Translations under genes and position numbers: made by a program
Shown here: positions 21,209 through 29,990 of the stretch, piece by piece
How the letters are laid out: each line of letters begins with the position of its first letter
How positions within the stretch are numbered: the first letter of the stretch is position 1
Notes under the pieces: model-generated
The model's database searches: none
The model's input: the letters and a program-made list of their open reading frames with translations, nothing else
Told to the model about the DNA's origin: nothing
DNA from: Psychrobacter sp. LV10R520-6
GTDB taxonomy: Bacteria; Pseudomonadota; Gammaproteobacteria; Pseudomonadales; Moraxellaceae
Direction: 5' to 3'
NCBI RefSeq assembly: GCF_900182925.1
Contig: NZ_LT900024.1
Location: 248,001 to 312,000 of the forward strand
Length of the DNA: 64,000 nucleotides

Positions 21209-23827
21209 ATGATCCATGCTGAGTACTTACGTTTTTTGCAAACTCTTGATGCAGATGCTATTTCCGAAGATGAACGTAAGATAGCTAATCTTATTCTTAC
21301 AAACTTAGATTATTTAGTATCACTAGGTACGCATCAAGGTCAGCGCGTTAAAGCAGTTGTTCAGCTTGCTCAAGCAGGTTGGAGTACTTTGAGTTCCGAG
21401 ATTCAGCCACCGCCAGAAACTTTAGCTATTAATAAACCTCCAATAACTCAGCTAAAAAGTTTAATAGTAGGTCCATTTCGTGGATTTTCTAGGGAAGAGA
21501 GTTTTGACTTAACCCATAAATTAGTATTAATTTACGGGCCAAATGGAACAGGTAAATCAAGCTTTTGCGAAGCACTAGAATATTCACTTTTGGGAAATGT
21601 TGCGGAGGCAGAAAGTAACCGTTTTCAAGATCAGCAAAGTTATTTCAAAAATGCACATGTAGATCGCTTTAGTGCTCCAAAGCTTTCTGGACTAAACCAG
21701 CAAAGTGAAGAAATCATTATCGATGCTGATGATGCACTTTATAGATTTTGTTTTGTTGAAAAGAACAGGATTGATAACTTTTCGAGAATTGCAGGCCAAG
21801 CACCTGCCAAACAAACAGAGTTAATTTCAACGTTATTTGGTTTGGATTCTTTTAGTGATTTTGTTCGAAAATTCACGGCTGAAATTGATCTTAGGTATAT
21901 TGATCTTACTGGCCAGAAATCAGGGCTGTTAGCACAAAAGCGACAAGCACTTGAGGGGACTAAACAGCAAATAGAAATGAATAACGCTGAATTAATAAAG
22001 ATTAATACTTCTGAGCAAACTTTAGCTAGCACCTACCGGGAAGGCTCGAGCTTCAGCCAATTGGTGCTTGAAGTACTTGGTAATGATGAAAATATTGGGT
22101 TAATTCCGAAGATAGAATCTGAAATACAGCAACCTTTAACTATCAAGTCGTCTTTGAGTCTCGTGACATTAGATGAGTTAGGTGGAAATATAGTTAATCA
22201 TCTAAACGAGGATAATGCTTTACGCCAAGAGCTAGCTGGTGCAAGTCAGCAAATATCATTCAAGAATCTGTACAATGCTGTAACGCAAGTGCAAAAAAGT
22301 AGTCCTAATAATTGCCCAGCTTGCAAAACCCCGCTTGACCAAGTTACAGTAAATCCATTTATTCATTCCGATGAAGAGTTACATAAGCTATACTACTTGG
22401 CTGAGCAGCAAAATACACTTCAACGTTTAGAACAGAAAGTACATCAGGGATTACTTTCACTTGCTCAAATAGTAAATGCTTGTTGCAGCCGATTTGCTCC
22501 GAATGTACTTACTCAGTATCAGGTAACACCTAGTATTCAGGAAAACACTGAATGGTGGAATGGCTTACAACAACCTATGCCAGATGGTTTCACTGCGTGG
22601 CAGCATTTACGTTCACAAGTACAACAACTTGAGGATACAGATAAGGAAATTGACCAGGCTGTTCACTTACGCTCAATAAAACAAACTGAACTAAATCGAC
22701 TACGTGATTTCTCACGCAATATTACTGTTCTTATAACGCGCAGGCAGACTGCCAACCAAGCATTTTTAAATGCCAAAAAGACAATTAATAGCTTCGATAT
22801 TGAAAATGCTCAGTTAATAGCTGATGTTCAAGCTGAAATACCCAACATCCAAAGAAACCGTTCTATCTCGGAAGCCTACAAGAACTTCGTAATACTCTTA
22901 AATGCTTACAAGGAGAAACTTCCTGCACAACTCGTAGCCGATCTAAGCGAGCAGGTTGTCGAGCTGTATAATTCATTTAACCGGAATGACTTGCCCTCAG
23001 AACTTCTGGCCACAGTTAAACTCCCTTTGGCTCAGAATCAACGCCTCGAAATATCATTTCAAAATAACCCAGATCAGTTCTACGATACATTGCATGTGCT
23101 TAGTGAAGGGCATATCCGCTGTATTGGCTTATCCATCCTTCTTTCAAAGAACCTGAAAGAAAATTGCCCACTGCTGATTTTTGATGATCCTGTGAATGCT
23201 ATTGATGACGATCATAGAGAATCAATAAGGCGCACGCTATTCGAAGATCAGTTCTTTTCTGGAAAGCAAATAATTTTGACCTGCCACGGAGAAGAGTTCT
23301 TCAAAGATATTCAAAACCTTCTTCCTGCTCAAGTTGCTGCTCAGACTAAATCGATTACCTTTTTACCTAGGCTCGAAGAATCCCATATAAATGTGGATTT
23401 TAACTGTGCCCCTAGGAATTACATTATCGCTGCTAGAGAGCACTTTAATAAAAATGAGATTAGAGAAGCTCTATCCAAATCAAGAAAAGCAATGGAGTCT
23501 CTGACTAAAGGAAAAATCTGGCGTTATGTGAGTAGATATGGTGATGGTAATCTGAGTCTAAAGTTACGTGGCGCTTCAGCTCCAATTGAATTAAGAAACT
23601 TGTCTGAGCAGCTTAAATCCAAAATTGGTAAGCCTGAGTTTTCTGACCAAAATAAGAGCACTGTTTTGGTCCCTCTTAGTACTTTGATTGGATTAAATGG
23701 TAATTCGCGTGAATGGAGGTATTTGAACAAAGGCACGCACGAAGAAAACGATAGAGCAGAATTTGATAGAATCACAGTTTCTACAATGATTATTGCTTTA
23801 GAAGCCTTAGATCAGGCTGTTATATAG
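21209..23827 (+). CDS. Zn-hook ABC/SMC-like ATPase with C-terminal HEPN-like domain
   Basis: The 872-residue protein has an N-terminal helical region (1-80), then an ABC-type ATPase head: Walker A GPNGTGKS at 110-117, signature LSEGH at 631-635, Walker B LLIFDDP with D659/D660, and the switch histidine in TCHGEEF (about 691-697). Between them lies a long helical arm broken by a single CPAC at 369-372, the Rad50/RloC-style zinc hook. The last 140 residues resemble a HEPN ribonuclease: helix AAREHFNKNEIREALSKSRK, then REWRYLNKGTHEEND, giving an R837-x6-H844 motif. The layout recalls RloC, an anticodon nuclease with a Zn hook, but the sequence is not a clear RloC. AGGGA sits about 6 nt before the ATG. 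Lone gene beside a relic integrase. Role in phage defence is inference. Confidence 0.8.
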   Translation: MIHAEYLRFLQTLDADAISEDERKIANLILTNLDYLVSLGTHQGQRVKAVVQLAQAGWSTLSSEIQPPPETLAINKPPITQLKSLIVGPFRGFSREESFDLTHKLVLIYGPNGTGKSSFCEALEYSLLGNVAEAESNRFQDQQSYFKNAHVDRFSAPKLSGLNQQSEEIIIDADDALYRFCFVEKNRIDNFSRIAGQAPAKQTELISTLFGLDSFSDFVRKFTAEIDLRYIDLTGQKSGLLAQKRQALEGTKQQIEMNNAELIKINTSEQTLASTYREGSSFSQLVLEVLGNDENIGLIPKIESEIQQPLTIKSSLSLVTLDELGGNIVNHLNEDNALRQELAGASQQISFKNLYNAVTQVQKSSPNNCPACKTPLDQVTVNPFIHSDEELHKLYYLAEQQNTLQRLEQKVHQGLLSLAQIVNACCSRFAPNVLTQYQVTPSIQENTEWWNGLQQPMPDGFTAWQHLRSQVQQLEDTDKEIDQAVHLRSIKQTELNRLRDFSRNITVLITRRQTANQAFLNAKKTINSFDIENAQLIADVQAEIPNIQRNRSISEAYKNFVILLNAYKEKLPAQLVADLSEQVVELYNSFNRNDLPSELLATVKLPLAQNQRLEISFQNNPDQFYDTLHVLSEGHIRCIGLSILLSKNLKENCPLLIFDDPVNAIDDDHRESIRRTLFEDQFFSGKQIILTCHGEEFFKDIQNLLPAQVAAQTKSITFLPRLEESHINVDFNCAPRNYIIAAREHFNKNEIREALSKSRKAMESLTKGKIWRYVSRYGDGNLSLKLRGASAPIELRNLSEQLKSKIGKPEFSDQNKSTVLVPLSTLIGLNGNSREWRYLNKGTHEENDRAEFDRITVSTMIIALEALDQAVI

Positions 23828-23865
23828 ATGTATATTATGCAAAAAATATTTATAAGTAAATACGC

Positions 23866-23961
23866 ATATAACAAACGAAGTCAATCTGACTGTCAAAGTT
23901 GTCACGACTTTTTCTCCAAAAGCGGCGGCATCTTTACCAGCAGTTGCTGCGGGTGTTAGCC
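23866..23961 (+). repeat. attC-like element 1
   Basis: Lies 39 bp after the ATPase stop. It opens with TATAACAAACG and continues GACTGTCAA, strikingly like the start of Vibrio attC repeats from memory, and closes with GGGTGTTAGCC, which has the GTTAG core expected of an R' box. AGTCAATCTGACTG near the left end and AGCAACTGCTG (complement of the right end) can pair with three bulged bases, as L''/L' would. An inner AAAGT-tgtcacg-ACTTT hairpin sits in the middle. The match is imperfect and unverified. Confidence 0.4.
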
Positions 23962-23970
23962 GAGAATAAT

Positions 23971-24219
23971 ATGAATAACCAACCAACTACTCCACCCCAA
24001 AAAATAGAATCCAACAAACCATGGGTTATTTTAGGGAATGGCAAGAAACACTATATGCGAGCAACTACTTTCGACATAGTAGTATCTATATTTCTTCCTA
24101 TATTAAGGCTTATATTGGGTCTAGTTGCTTTAATAAAGAAAGAATATAAAAGAGGGGGGACTATGATTGTCATTGGCTTTATAGTTTCAATTGTATTTAC
24201 TTTATTATCAGTTTTGTAA
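23971..24219 (+). CDS. Small two-helix membrane protein
   Basis: From the ATG at 23971 this gives 82 residues: a polar N-terminus, then TTFDIVVSIFLPILRLILGLVALI and, after a basic KKEYKRGG turn, TMIVIGFIVSIVFTLLSVL. These are two membrane helices with a positively charged cytoplasmic loop. Upstream codons in this frame are open back to a TTG at 23899 but lie inside the attC-like element, so 23971 is the better start. The ribosome binding site is weak (CGAGAATAAT). Codon use is AT-rich. No family recognised. Its position between two attC-like elements suggests a gene cassette. Confidence 0.6.
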   Translation: MNNQPTTPPQKIESNKPWVILGNGKKHYMRATTFDIVVSIFLPILRLILGLVALIKKEYKRGGTMIVIGFIVSIVFTLLSVL

Positions 24220-24229
24220 TCAAATATAT

Positions 24230-24348
24230 GTCTAAAAAATCGCTGCATCTGACCGTTAACCGCGTTCGACTTCAGCTCGGTTAATGACGAAACAACCCTT
24301 TTAGATTAATCATGTTTGACCCGGCAGCGATTGAGCTATACGTTACAC
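24230..24348 (+). repeat. attC-like element 2
   Basis: GTCTAAA (24230-24236) fits the R'' consensus RYYYAAC but for the last base. AATCGCTGC (24238-24246) is exactly complementary to GCAGCGATT (24324-24332), like L''/L'. GTTACAC (24342-24348) stands where R' should be. An inner hairpin TTAACCG / CGGTTAA lies between. The R''-L'' spacing (1 nt) is shorter than usual, so this is a candidate only. Confidence 0.38.
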
Positions 24349-24490
24349 ACAAACTCTTGTTCTAAAAATTTCTAAGCCTAAAACCTCATATTTTAACTAT
24401 CAAAACTAAAGCACTTATTGTCTATTAGCGAACTATTTAAAATTTTTAAAGAGCATCAATCCAACAACGATAACTATCAAAGAGAAAGCT

Positions 24491-24901
24491 ATGACAACTT
24501 CTAAAGTGACTTATCGAGGGCAATTGCGTACTGCAGCGGTACATTTACAGTCCAATAGTGAAATCATCACTGATGCGCCTGTAGATAATCATGGTAAAGG
24601 CGAAGCCTTTTCGCCAACTGATTTGCTAGCGACCAGTTTAGCCAGTTGTATGCTCACTATTATTGGTATAAAAGCCGCTGATATGGGTGTCGATATTATA
24701 GGCACGACGGCTGAAGTCACTAAAATTATGGTTGCTAACCCTAGACGTGTTAGTGAAGTGCATATTGTGATGACTTTCTCACAAGCATTAGATGAGAAGA
24801 CGCTAAAAATCTTTTATAACACTGCTTTGACATGCCCAGTGGCTAATAGCTTGCATCCTGATATTACGCAAAACTTAGTCTTTAGTAATGGCAATAGGTA
24901 A
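24491..24901 (+). CDS. OsmC family peroxiredoxin-like protein
   Basis: The 136-residue protein shows the OsmC/Ohr fold: SPTDLLATSLASCMLTIIGIKAADMGVDI carries the first redox cysteine (about residue 54) and TCPVANSLHPDI the second (about 119). Members reduce organic hydroperoxides using this Cys pair. It is nearer the general OsmC/YhfA group than Ohr, which I judge from the SxTDLLxxSLASC spacing. AGAGAAAG precedes the ATG. The downstream gene overlaps or abuts it, so the two are likely co-transcribed. Confidence 0.9.
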   Translation: MTTSKVTYRGQLRTAAVHLQSNSEIITDAPVDNHGKGEAFSPTDLLATSLASCMLTIIGIKAADMGVDIIGTTAEVTKIMVANPRRVSEVHIVMTFSQALDEKTLKIFYNTALTCPVANSLHPDITQNLVFSNGNR

Positions 24902-24905
24902 TAAT

Positions 24906-25370
24906 ATGACCTCTCAAACTCTGCTTATCGTTGCTCACGCGCCATCGCCAAATACTAAGAAGCTAGCACAAGCTGCTTATAACGGTGCTAATCATCCGGA
25001 TATAGATATCAATGTGGTGCTAAAGTCCCCACAGGAAACCCAGCCTGAAGATGTGCTGGCAGCTGACGCGTTACTTTTGGGTACGACCGAGAATTTGGCA
25101 TACATGGCTGGTCTGACCAAAGACTTCTTTGATCGTTGTTATTATCCAGTATTAGAAAAGAAACAAGGCATGCCTTTTGCGTTATATATTCGTGCGGGCG
25201 AAGACGGTACCGGTACCAAACGCGCGATACAGACGATTACGACTGGTTTACGTTGGTCTTGGATACAAGAGGCATTGATTTTACAGGGTGATTGGCAAGA
25301 TGAGTTTACTGAACAGGTTGAAGAGCTGGCAATGACCCTTGCTGCTGGCGTAGAAGCTGGTATTTATTAA
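24906..25370 (+). CDS. Flavodoxin-like / NAD(P)H-dependent FMN reductase family protein
   Basis: A protein of about 154 residues with a flavodoxin-like fold: LLIVAHAPSPNTKKLAQAAYNGA forms the phosphate-binding first loop, ADALLLGTTENLAYMAGLTKDFFDRCYY the second FMN-contacting segment, and YIRAGEDGTGTKRAIQTITTGLRW the third. An in-frame ATG at 24888 overlaps the osmC stop. The ATG at 24906 follows AGGT by about 8 nt and gives the natural MTSQTLLIVAH start. Probably a redox partner expressed with the osmC-like gene. The substrate is unknown. Confidence 0.82.
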   Translation: MTSQTLLIVAHAPSPNTKKLAQAAYNGANHPDIDINVVLKSPQETQPEDVLAADALLLGTTENLAYMAGLTKDFFDRCYYPVLEKKQGMPFALYIRAGEDGTGTKRAIQTITTGLRWSWIQEALILQGDWQDEFTEQVEELAMTLAAGVEAGIY

Positions 25371-25382
25371 TAGCCTGTTGTT

Positions 25383-26060
25383 ATGGATAAAAATAATTTA
25401 GGAAACTTAAGTAATACTGATAATTTAGGTAATATTGATATGAGCTTATCTGCTGCACTACCGTTTTCTCGAGCTTGTGAGAATAATAAGCATGCAATCT
25501 TAGAAGCACTAAAAACAGAGCTGATATCTTCTAAGCATGTGCTTGAGATAGGGTCGGGTACTGGTCAACACAGCGTGTATTTCGCGCCACAGTTGCCAAA
25601 GATAACTTGGCAAACCAGCGACCTCGTAGCTAATCATTGGGCTATTAATGCTTGGCACGATGCCCATCCCGCAGCTAATCTCTATAAGCCTCTACCTTTG
25701 GATTTGGCGGTTGATCCCTTACCCATCAGTCTTTCTTCTAATCGACCTTATGATGCGGTGTTTACGGCTAACACGCTACACATCATCGCATGGTCTCTAG
25801 TCGAAAAACTATTTGAATTGGTGGGTAATGCATTATCTATCGATGGCAAGCTGCTTATTTATGGGCCATTCAATGAGAGTGGACATTATACCAGTGAGGG
25901 TAACCATCGTTTTGATGAAATGCTACGTCAACAGAATCCCAGCAGTGGTATTCGTCATAAGGAAGATGTTATAGAGCTAGCGGACCAACATCATTTAGTA
26001 TTATGTGCTACCCATGCAATGCCAGCCAGTAACCAGCTACTGATTTTTAAAAAACGATAA
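25383..26060 (+). CDS. DUF938 family class I SAM-dependent methyltransferase
   Basis: The 225-residue protein carries PFSRACENNKHAILEAL, then the SAM-binding VLEIGSGTGQHSVYFAPQLP (motif I) and a DAVFTANTLHIIAWSLVEKLF core, all typical of DUF938. The family function is not established to my knowledge. The first 19 residues contain a small repeat (NLGNLSNTDNLGNI) and no ribosome binding site lies upstream, whereas the in-frame ATG at 25440 follows AGGT by 9 nt and gives the usual family start, so 25440 may be correct. Third gene of the osmC-led cluster, ending at a terminator. Confidence 0.87.
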   Translation: MDKNNLGNLSNTDNLGNIDMSLSAALPFSRACENNKHAILEALKTELISSKHVLEIGSGTGQHSVYFAPQLPKITWQTSDLVANHWAINAWHDAHPAANLYKPLPLDLAVDPLPISLSSNRPYDAVFTANTLHIIAWSLVEKLFELVGNALSIDGKLLIYGPFNESGHYTSEGNHRFDEMLRQQNPSSGIRHKEDVIELADQHHLVLCATHAMPASNQLLIFKKR

Positions 26061-26089
26061 TACTTTTGAGTATTAGAAAATTAGTATCA

Positions 26090-26143
26090 AAAAAAACTCT
26101 CTTAATCGATCATGATACGATCTGAATTAAGGGAGTTTTTTGA
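26090..26143. terminator. Bidirectional terminator
   Basis: ACTCTCTTAAT pairs with ATTAAGGGAGT (one G-U) with A- and T-runs at either side. Separates the DUF938 gene from the convergent hydrolase gene. Confidence 0.8.
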
Positions 26144-26173
26144 GTTTGCTTATGTTGTTTTTTTTCGATAAAA

Positions 26174-26965
26174 CTATTTATATTCCTCTGCTAAAAAATC
26201 CATATAACGTTTCCAGGAACGCTCATCTGCGCGCGCGTCATATCTATCGCTATCGAACACAGTGAAGGCGTGTTTTGCACCACTATAAGTAACCATCTCA
26301 TGTGGTACGTTCGAAGCCTCTAATGTTTTACCAAGCACGGTAAAATCCTCTAAAGGAACTGACTCATCAGCTGAACCGTGAAAAACAAGTATCTCTCCAA
26401 CTGTCTTATCATAGTTTTGACCGACTGGAATATCGAGTCCACCATGAAAGGGCACAAAGGCTTTTTGCGGGAATCCTGATCGTGCTAACTCGAGAGCAAC
26501 GGTGCCACCAAAACAATACCCCATCGTAGTACCTCTACGCACATCATTACCTTGTTTCTGCCCTACGTTCAACGCTCCTTCGAGTAGTTTGCGCATCTTC
26601 ACCCGATCGTCATATAACGCTGAAGTGAGACGTTTTTTGTCTGCGATTTCAGTAGGATGAACGTCAAGCCCAAACATATCCGCTGCTAAAACATTGTAAC
26701 CTTGGTTTGCTAACATATCAGCACGTCTTCGCTCATAGTCTGTCAACCCATCCCAATCATGAATCAATAGGATAAAAGGAGCGTTAGGTTTGTCAGCTTT
26801 TGCGTAATAGCCTTGATAAGGTTGGTTGTCTACCGTATAAGTGATTTTTTTGGTAGTGATAGCGATTGCCGTTTGGCTAAAAGTCAGTGCCATCAAGCCC
26901 AACGATGTGCCAAGAAATAATGAACGAAAAGAATTGGTTGGTGAGTAAGTAGCTTTTGGTAACAT
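26174..26965 (-). CDS. Dienelactone hydrolase family protein, exported
   Basis: The 263-residue alpha/beta hydrolase has a signal peptide (about residues 1-35, ending QTAIA) and the DLH catalytic triad: Cys in GYCFGGTVALE (about 150), Asp in FHGSADESV (about 196) and His in GAKHAFTVF (about 231). Cysteine in place of serine is typical of dienelactone hydrolases. Export suggests action in the periplasm, and the substrate is not predictable. AAGG lies 6 nt before the ATG. Monocistronic. Confidence 0.88.
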   Translation of the reverse strand: MLPKATYSPTNSFRSLFLGTSLGLMALTFSQTAIAITTKKITYTVDNQPYQGYYAKADKPNAPFILLIHDWDGLTDYERRRADMLANQGYNVLAADMFGLDVHPTEIADKKRLTSALYDDRVKMRKLLEGALNVGQKQGNDVRRGTTMGYCFGGTVALELARSGFPQKAFVPFHGGLDIPVGQNYDKTVGEILVFHGSADESVPLEDFTVLGKTLEASNVPHEMVTYSGAKHAFTVFDSDRYDARADERSWKRYMDFLAEEYK

Positions 26966-27313
26966 AAATAGCCTTATAACTCAAAGTAATAAAGATGAAC
27001 ATAGGGCTAAAAACATTGTCAATTTCGTTTATCAGTGATATGTAGAGCCCAATAAAATAATACCTTAAAGAATATCTACATTACAAGAGTCGATTGTTGA
27101 TATTAGCAAACACTAAAAAAATATAGAATATTTTACTTTTGTTAGGTGCAAACTTTAACTAAATATCAACAATGTTCACTGTATACATGCCTAATTTTTT
27201 GGGTAATATAGCCTATCAACCTATTTATGTTTTTAATGATTGGTAGTGTTAACAACACAGAAAACCAACCAGCATATGGAATTATAATCGTCTTAAATGA
27301 CCCTCAATACGCG
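26966..27313. other. Intergenic region upstream of the MITE-like element
   Basis: AT-rich, no gene. Contains the presumed promoter of the minus-strand hydrolase and a GTGTTAACAACAC imperfect palindrome (near 27247). No clear binding site recognised. Confidence 0.4.
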
Positions 27314-27433
27314 ACTCTCAACTTAATAGGGGCTATCGTAGGCTGGCGCTTTTAGCCCAGTCAATCGTAACCATTTGCCAAAAACGCTGGGCTAAAGCCA
27401 CAGCCTACGCCAAAAATTATGATAGTTGAGAGT
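27314..27433. mobile_element. 120-bp palindromic MITE-like element
   Basis: Ends ACTCTCAACT (27314-27323) and AGTTGAGAGT (27424-27433) are perfect inverted repeats. Internally GTAGGCTG...TTTAGCCCAG on the left mirrors CTGGGCTAAA...CAGCCTAC on the right, so nearly the whole element folds on itself. CCTCAAT occurs on both flanks, each exactly 5 bp outside the ends (27302-27308, 27439-27445). No coding capacity. It lies in the catalase promoter region. Confidence 0.6.
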
Positions 27434-27509
27434 GGGGTCCTCAATCTGTGTAAGTACTTTTTTGATGGTTTCTTTTAAGCCCATTTTTACTCATTAGCTA
27501 GGATATTTT

Positions 27510-29597
27510 ATGAAAAAGGATCTTGATCATACCGACCCAGCCAAAAATATGAACACCGAACGTGGCAATGGTGGCGAGACCCACCAGCGTGCAGGTGAAG
27601 ACACAAAAGTGCTGACTACCCAGCAGGGTGTGCCCATTGCTGACAATCAAAATTCGCTAAAAGTCGGCGCCCGTGGTCCGACATTACTAGAAGATTTTGT
27701 CTTACGCGAAAAAATTAATCACTTTGACCATGAGCGCATTCCGGAACGTATTGTGCATGCCCGTGGTAGTGCAGCGCATGGTTATTTTGAATTAACTGAA
27801 TCACTAGAAGAATACACAACTGCAAAAATATTAACTGAAACCAGCAAACAAACCCCACTATTTACGCGCTTTTCTACTGTAGCTGGTAATAAAGGCTCAA
27901 AAGATACCCCGCGTGATGTGCGTGGGTTTTCAGTAAAGGTTTATACTGAAGAGGGCAACTGGGATCTCGTTGGCAATAATATGCCAATCTTCTTTATCCA
28001 AGACGCTATTAAATTTCCAGATCTTATTCATGCTGTAAAGCCTGAACCGGATCGTGGATTTCCACAAGCGGCATCTGCTCATGATACATTCTGGGATTTT
28101 GTCTCTTTAAGTCCAGAAACGATGCACAACGTTATTTGGCTAATGAGTGATCGAGGATTGCCACGTAGCTTTAGCATGATGGAAGGCTTCGGTATTCATA
28201 GCTTTAGACTGCTAGATAAAGAAGGTAAAAGTACCTTTGTACGTTTCCATTGGAAACCAGTACTAGGCGTGCAATCTACTACTTGGGATGAAGCGGTCAA
28301 AATATCTGGCGCTGATCCTGATTATCATCGTCGTGACATGTTTGAAGCTATCGATAACGGCATGTATCCTGAATGGGAGTTTGGCGTTCAGTTATTTACT
28401 GAGGAGCAAGCAAACGAGTTTCCATTTGATCACTTAGATTCTACTAAGTTGATTCCAGAAGAAATGGTGCCCGTTAAAATAGTAGGCAAAATGGTACTTA
28501 ATCGCAATCCAGACAACTTCTTTGCCGAAACGGAACAAGTGGCCTTCTGCTTGTCACATGTACCACCAGGCATTGATTTTAGTAATGACCCACTATTACA
28601 AGGTCGTCTGTTCAGTTATTTGGATACGCAATTGAAGCGTCTTGGATCGCCGAACTTTGCCCAAATTCCTATTAATGCGCCAAAATGTCCGTTTGCCAAT
28701 AATCAGCAAGATGGTCATATGCAGATGCAAGTGCCTAAAACTCGTGTCCTTTATGAGCCCCAAAGTCTAGATCCAACCAGACCGCGTGAAAGTGTTGAAA
28801 AAGGCTTCGAATCGTTCCATGAGAAAATGGATGATGGTGTTAAAGGTCGCATACGTGCCGAGAGCTTTGCGGATCATTATAGTCAACCGCGTATGTTCTA
28901 TCGTAGCCAAACGACAGTTGAGCAAGCGCACATCGCTTCAGCGTATGCATTTGAACTTGGTAAAGTAGATACAGCGCATGTGCGCACCCGTACAATCAGT
29001 CATCTGCGCCATATTGATGAAGATTTGGCCAGCCGTGTCGCAAAAGCGCTTGGTATGGAATTGCCAGAAGCTGCTGATGCGGCCGCACCCGTGCAAGATA
29101 TGGCTACCTCTCCTGCCGTAAGAACGATTGGTCTTTCACCTAAAAGCTTAAAAGGTCGCTTGATTGGTATTTTAGTCGCCGAAGCCTCAAAGCATAGTGA
29201 AGTTAAAAAGTTTGAAGATGCTGCCAAAGCTGAAGGTGCAAGCGTGAAGATTGTCGCGCTTAGTAAAGAAGTGCTACTAGACGATGATACGCGTATACAA
29301 GCGGACGAGCGTTTGGCAGGTGGTCCGTCAGTTATGTTCGATGCCGTAGTCAGCATTATTATGCCGGATCAAGCTAAAAAGCTGGCCAAAGACAGCGCTG
29401 CATTAGATTGGTTCACTGATGCCTATGTACATTGCAAGGCTATAGCCTATTGTGGAGCTACAGATGAATTCATTCTAAGTAAGCTACCAATTGAAAAGGA
29501 TGCTTTTGTGACCCCACTCGCAGATTTGGATACTTTTATTGAAAATGCCAAATCGCGTCTATGGGAACGTGAGCCTAAGGTTCGCGATCTTGCTTAA
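27510..29597 (+). CDS. katE: Catalase, large-subunit type (HPII-like)
   Basis: The 695-residue heme catalase has the clade 2 size and a C-terminal class I glutamine amidotransferase-like domain (about 540-690, [26 protein letters not shown]). The active-site His is in [15 protein letters not shown], the Asn in [12 protein letters not shown] and the heme-ligand Tyr in [15 protein letters not shown]. It disproportionates hydrogen peroxide in the cytoplasm. AGGA lies 7 nt before the ATG. It stands alone with a terminator downstream, and a MITE-like element sits 77 bp upstream, where it may affect expression. Confidence 0.95.
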   Translation: MKKDLDHTDPAKNMNTERGNGGETHQRAGEDTKVLTTQQGVPIADNQNSLKVGARGPTLLEDFVLREKINHFDHERIPERIVHARGSAAHGYFELTESLEEYTTAKILTETSKQTPLFTRFSTVAGNKGSKDTPRDVRGFSVKVYTEEGNWDLVGNNMPIFFIQDAIKFPDLIHAVKPEPDRGFPQAASAHDTFWDFVSLSPETMHNVIWLMSDRGLPRSFSMMEGFGIHSFRLLDKEGKSTFVRFHWKPVLGVQSTTWDEAVKISGADPDYHRRDMFEAIDNGMYPEWEFGVQLFTEEQANEFPFDHLDSTKLIPEEMVPVKIVGKMVLNRNPDNFFAETEQVAFCLSHVPPGIDFSNDPLLQGRLFSYLDTQLKRLGSPNFAQIPINAPKCPFANNQQDGHMQMQVPKTRVLYEPQSLDPTRPRESVEKGFESFHEKMDDGVKGRIRAESFADHYSQPRMFYRSQTTVEQAHIASAYAFELGKVDTAHVRTRTISHLRHIDEDLASRVAKALGMELPEAADAAAPVQDMATSPAVRTIGLSPKSLKGRLIGILVAEASKHSEVKKFEDAAKAEGASVKIVALSKEVLLDDDTRIQADERLAGGPSVMFDAVVSIIMPDQAKKLAKDSAALDWFTDAYVHCKAIAYCGATDEFILSKLPIEKDAFVTPLADLDTFIENAKSRLWEREPKVRDLA

Positions 29598-29685
29598 TAA
29601 TTGGCATAAATGTGACTTGGCATAAACAAGGTTAAGCCAGCTAATAGTATTAACTTTAATTTTCGAAACGAACTGTTATAACCTT

Positions 29686-29712
29686 AAACTCAGCCTATGT
29701 GCTGAGTTTTTG
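29686..29712 (+). terminator. katE terminator
   Basis: AAACTCAGC pairs with GCTGAGTTT around a 6-nt loop, followed by T5. Confidence 0.82.
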
Positions 29713-29814
29713 TATTTATAAAAAGTTATATTTAACAACAAAGTACAACAGTGACCCGTTCCAAAAATATTACTCAAATCTCACTAAATATATCTAACTA
29801 GCTAGATTTAAAAT

Positions 29815-29990
29815 TTTCTTTCTGCTTCAATGCCATGCGCTACCTCTCGTTTGAGACTTAGACTGACTACGACTCCACAGACTTTTTTAATTGGCGATGG
29901 AACTCACCGACCAATGAGCGGGGTTATGCGACTGTTAAAATAACAGTCGCGTTATTTAAAATATTGATACTGGCGTTGAGATCGCGGTCA
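29815..29990 (-). ncRNA. Probable TnpB guide RNA (omega RNA) region
   Basis: Position is inferred: in IS200/IS605 and IS607 elements the guide RNA scaffold covers the 3' end of tnpB and the element's right end. Here the minus strand past the tnpB stop carries a stem CGACTGTTA / TAACAGTCG spanning the stop, CTCATTGG / CGGTGAG-like pairing, and a block reading GAGGTAGCGCATGGC then ATTGAAGCAGAAAG (29818-29848), which looks like a conserved scaffold end. The exact right end, and hence the guide, could not be set. Confidence 0.4.

Noticed and set aside
23899..23970. N-terminal extension of the small membrane protein from a TTG codon
   Set aside because: It lies inside the attC-like element, has no ribosome binding site, and the ATG at 23971 gives a compact membrane protein.
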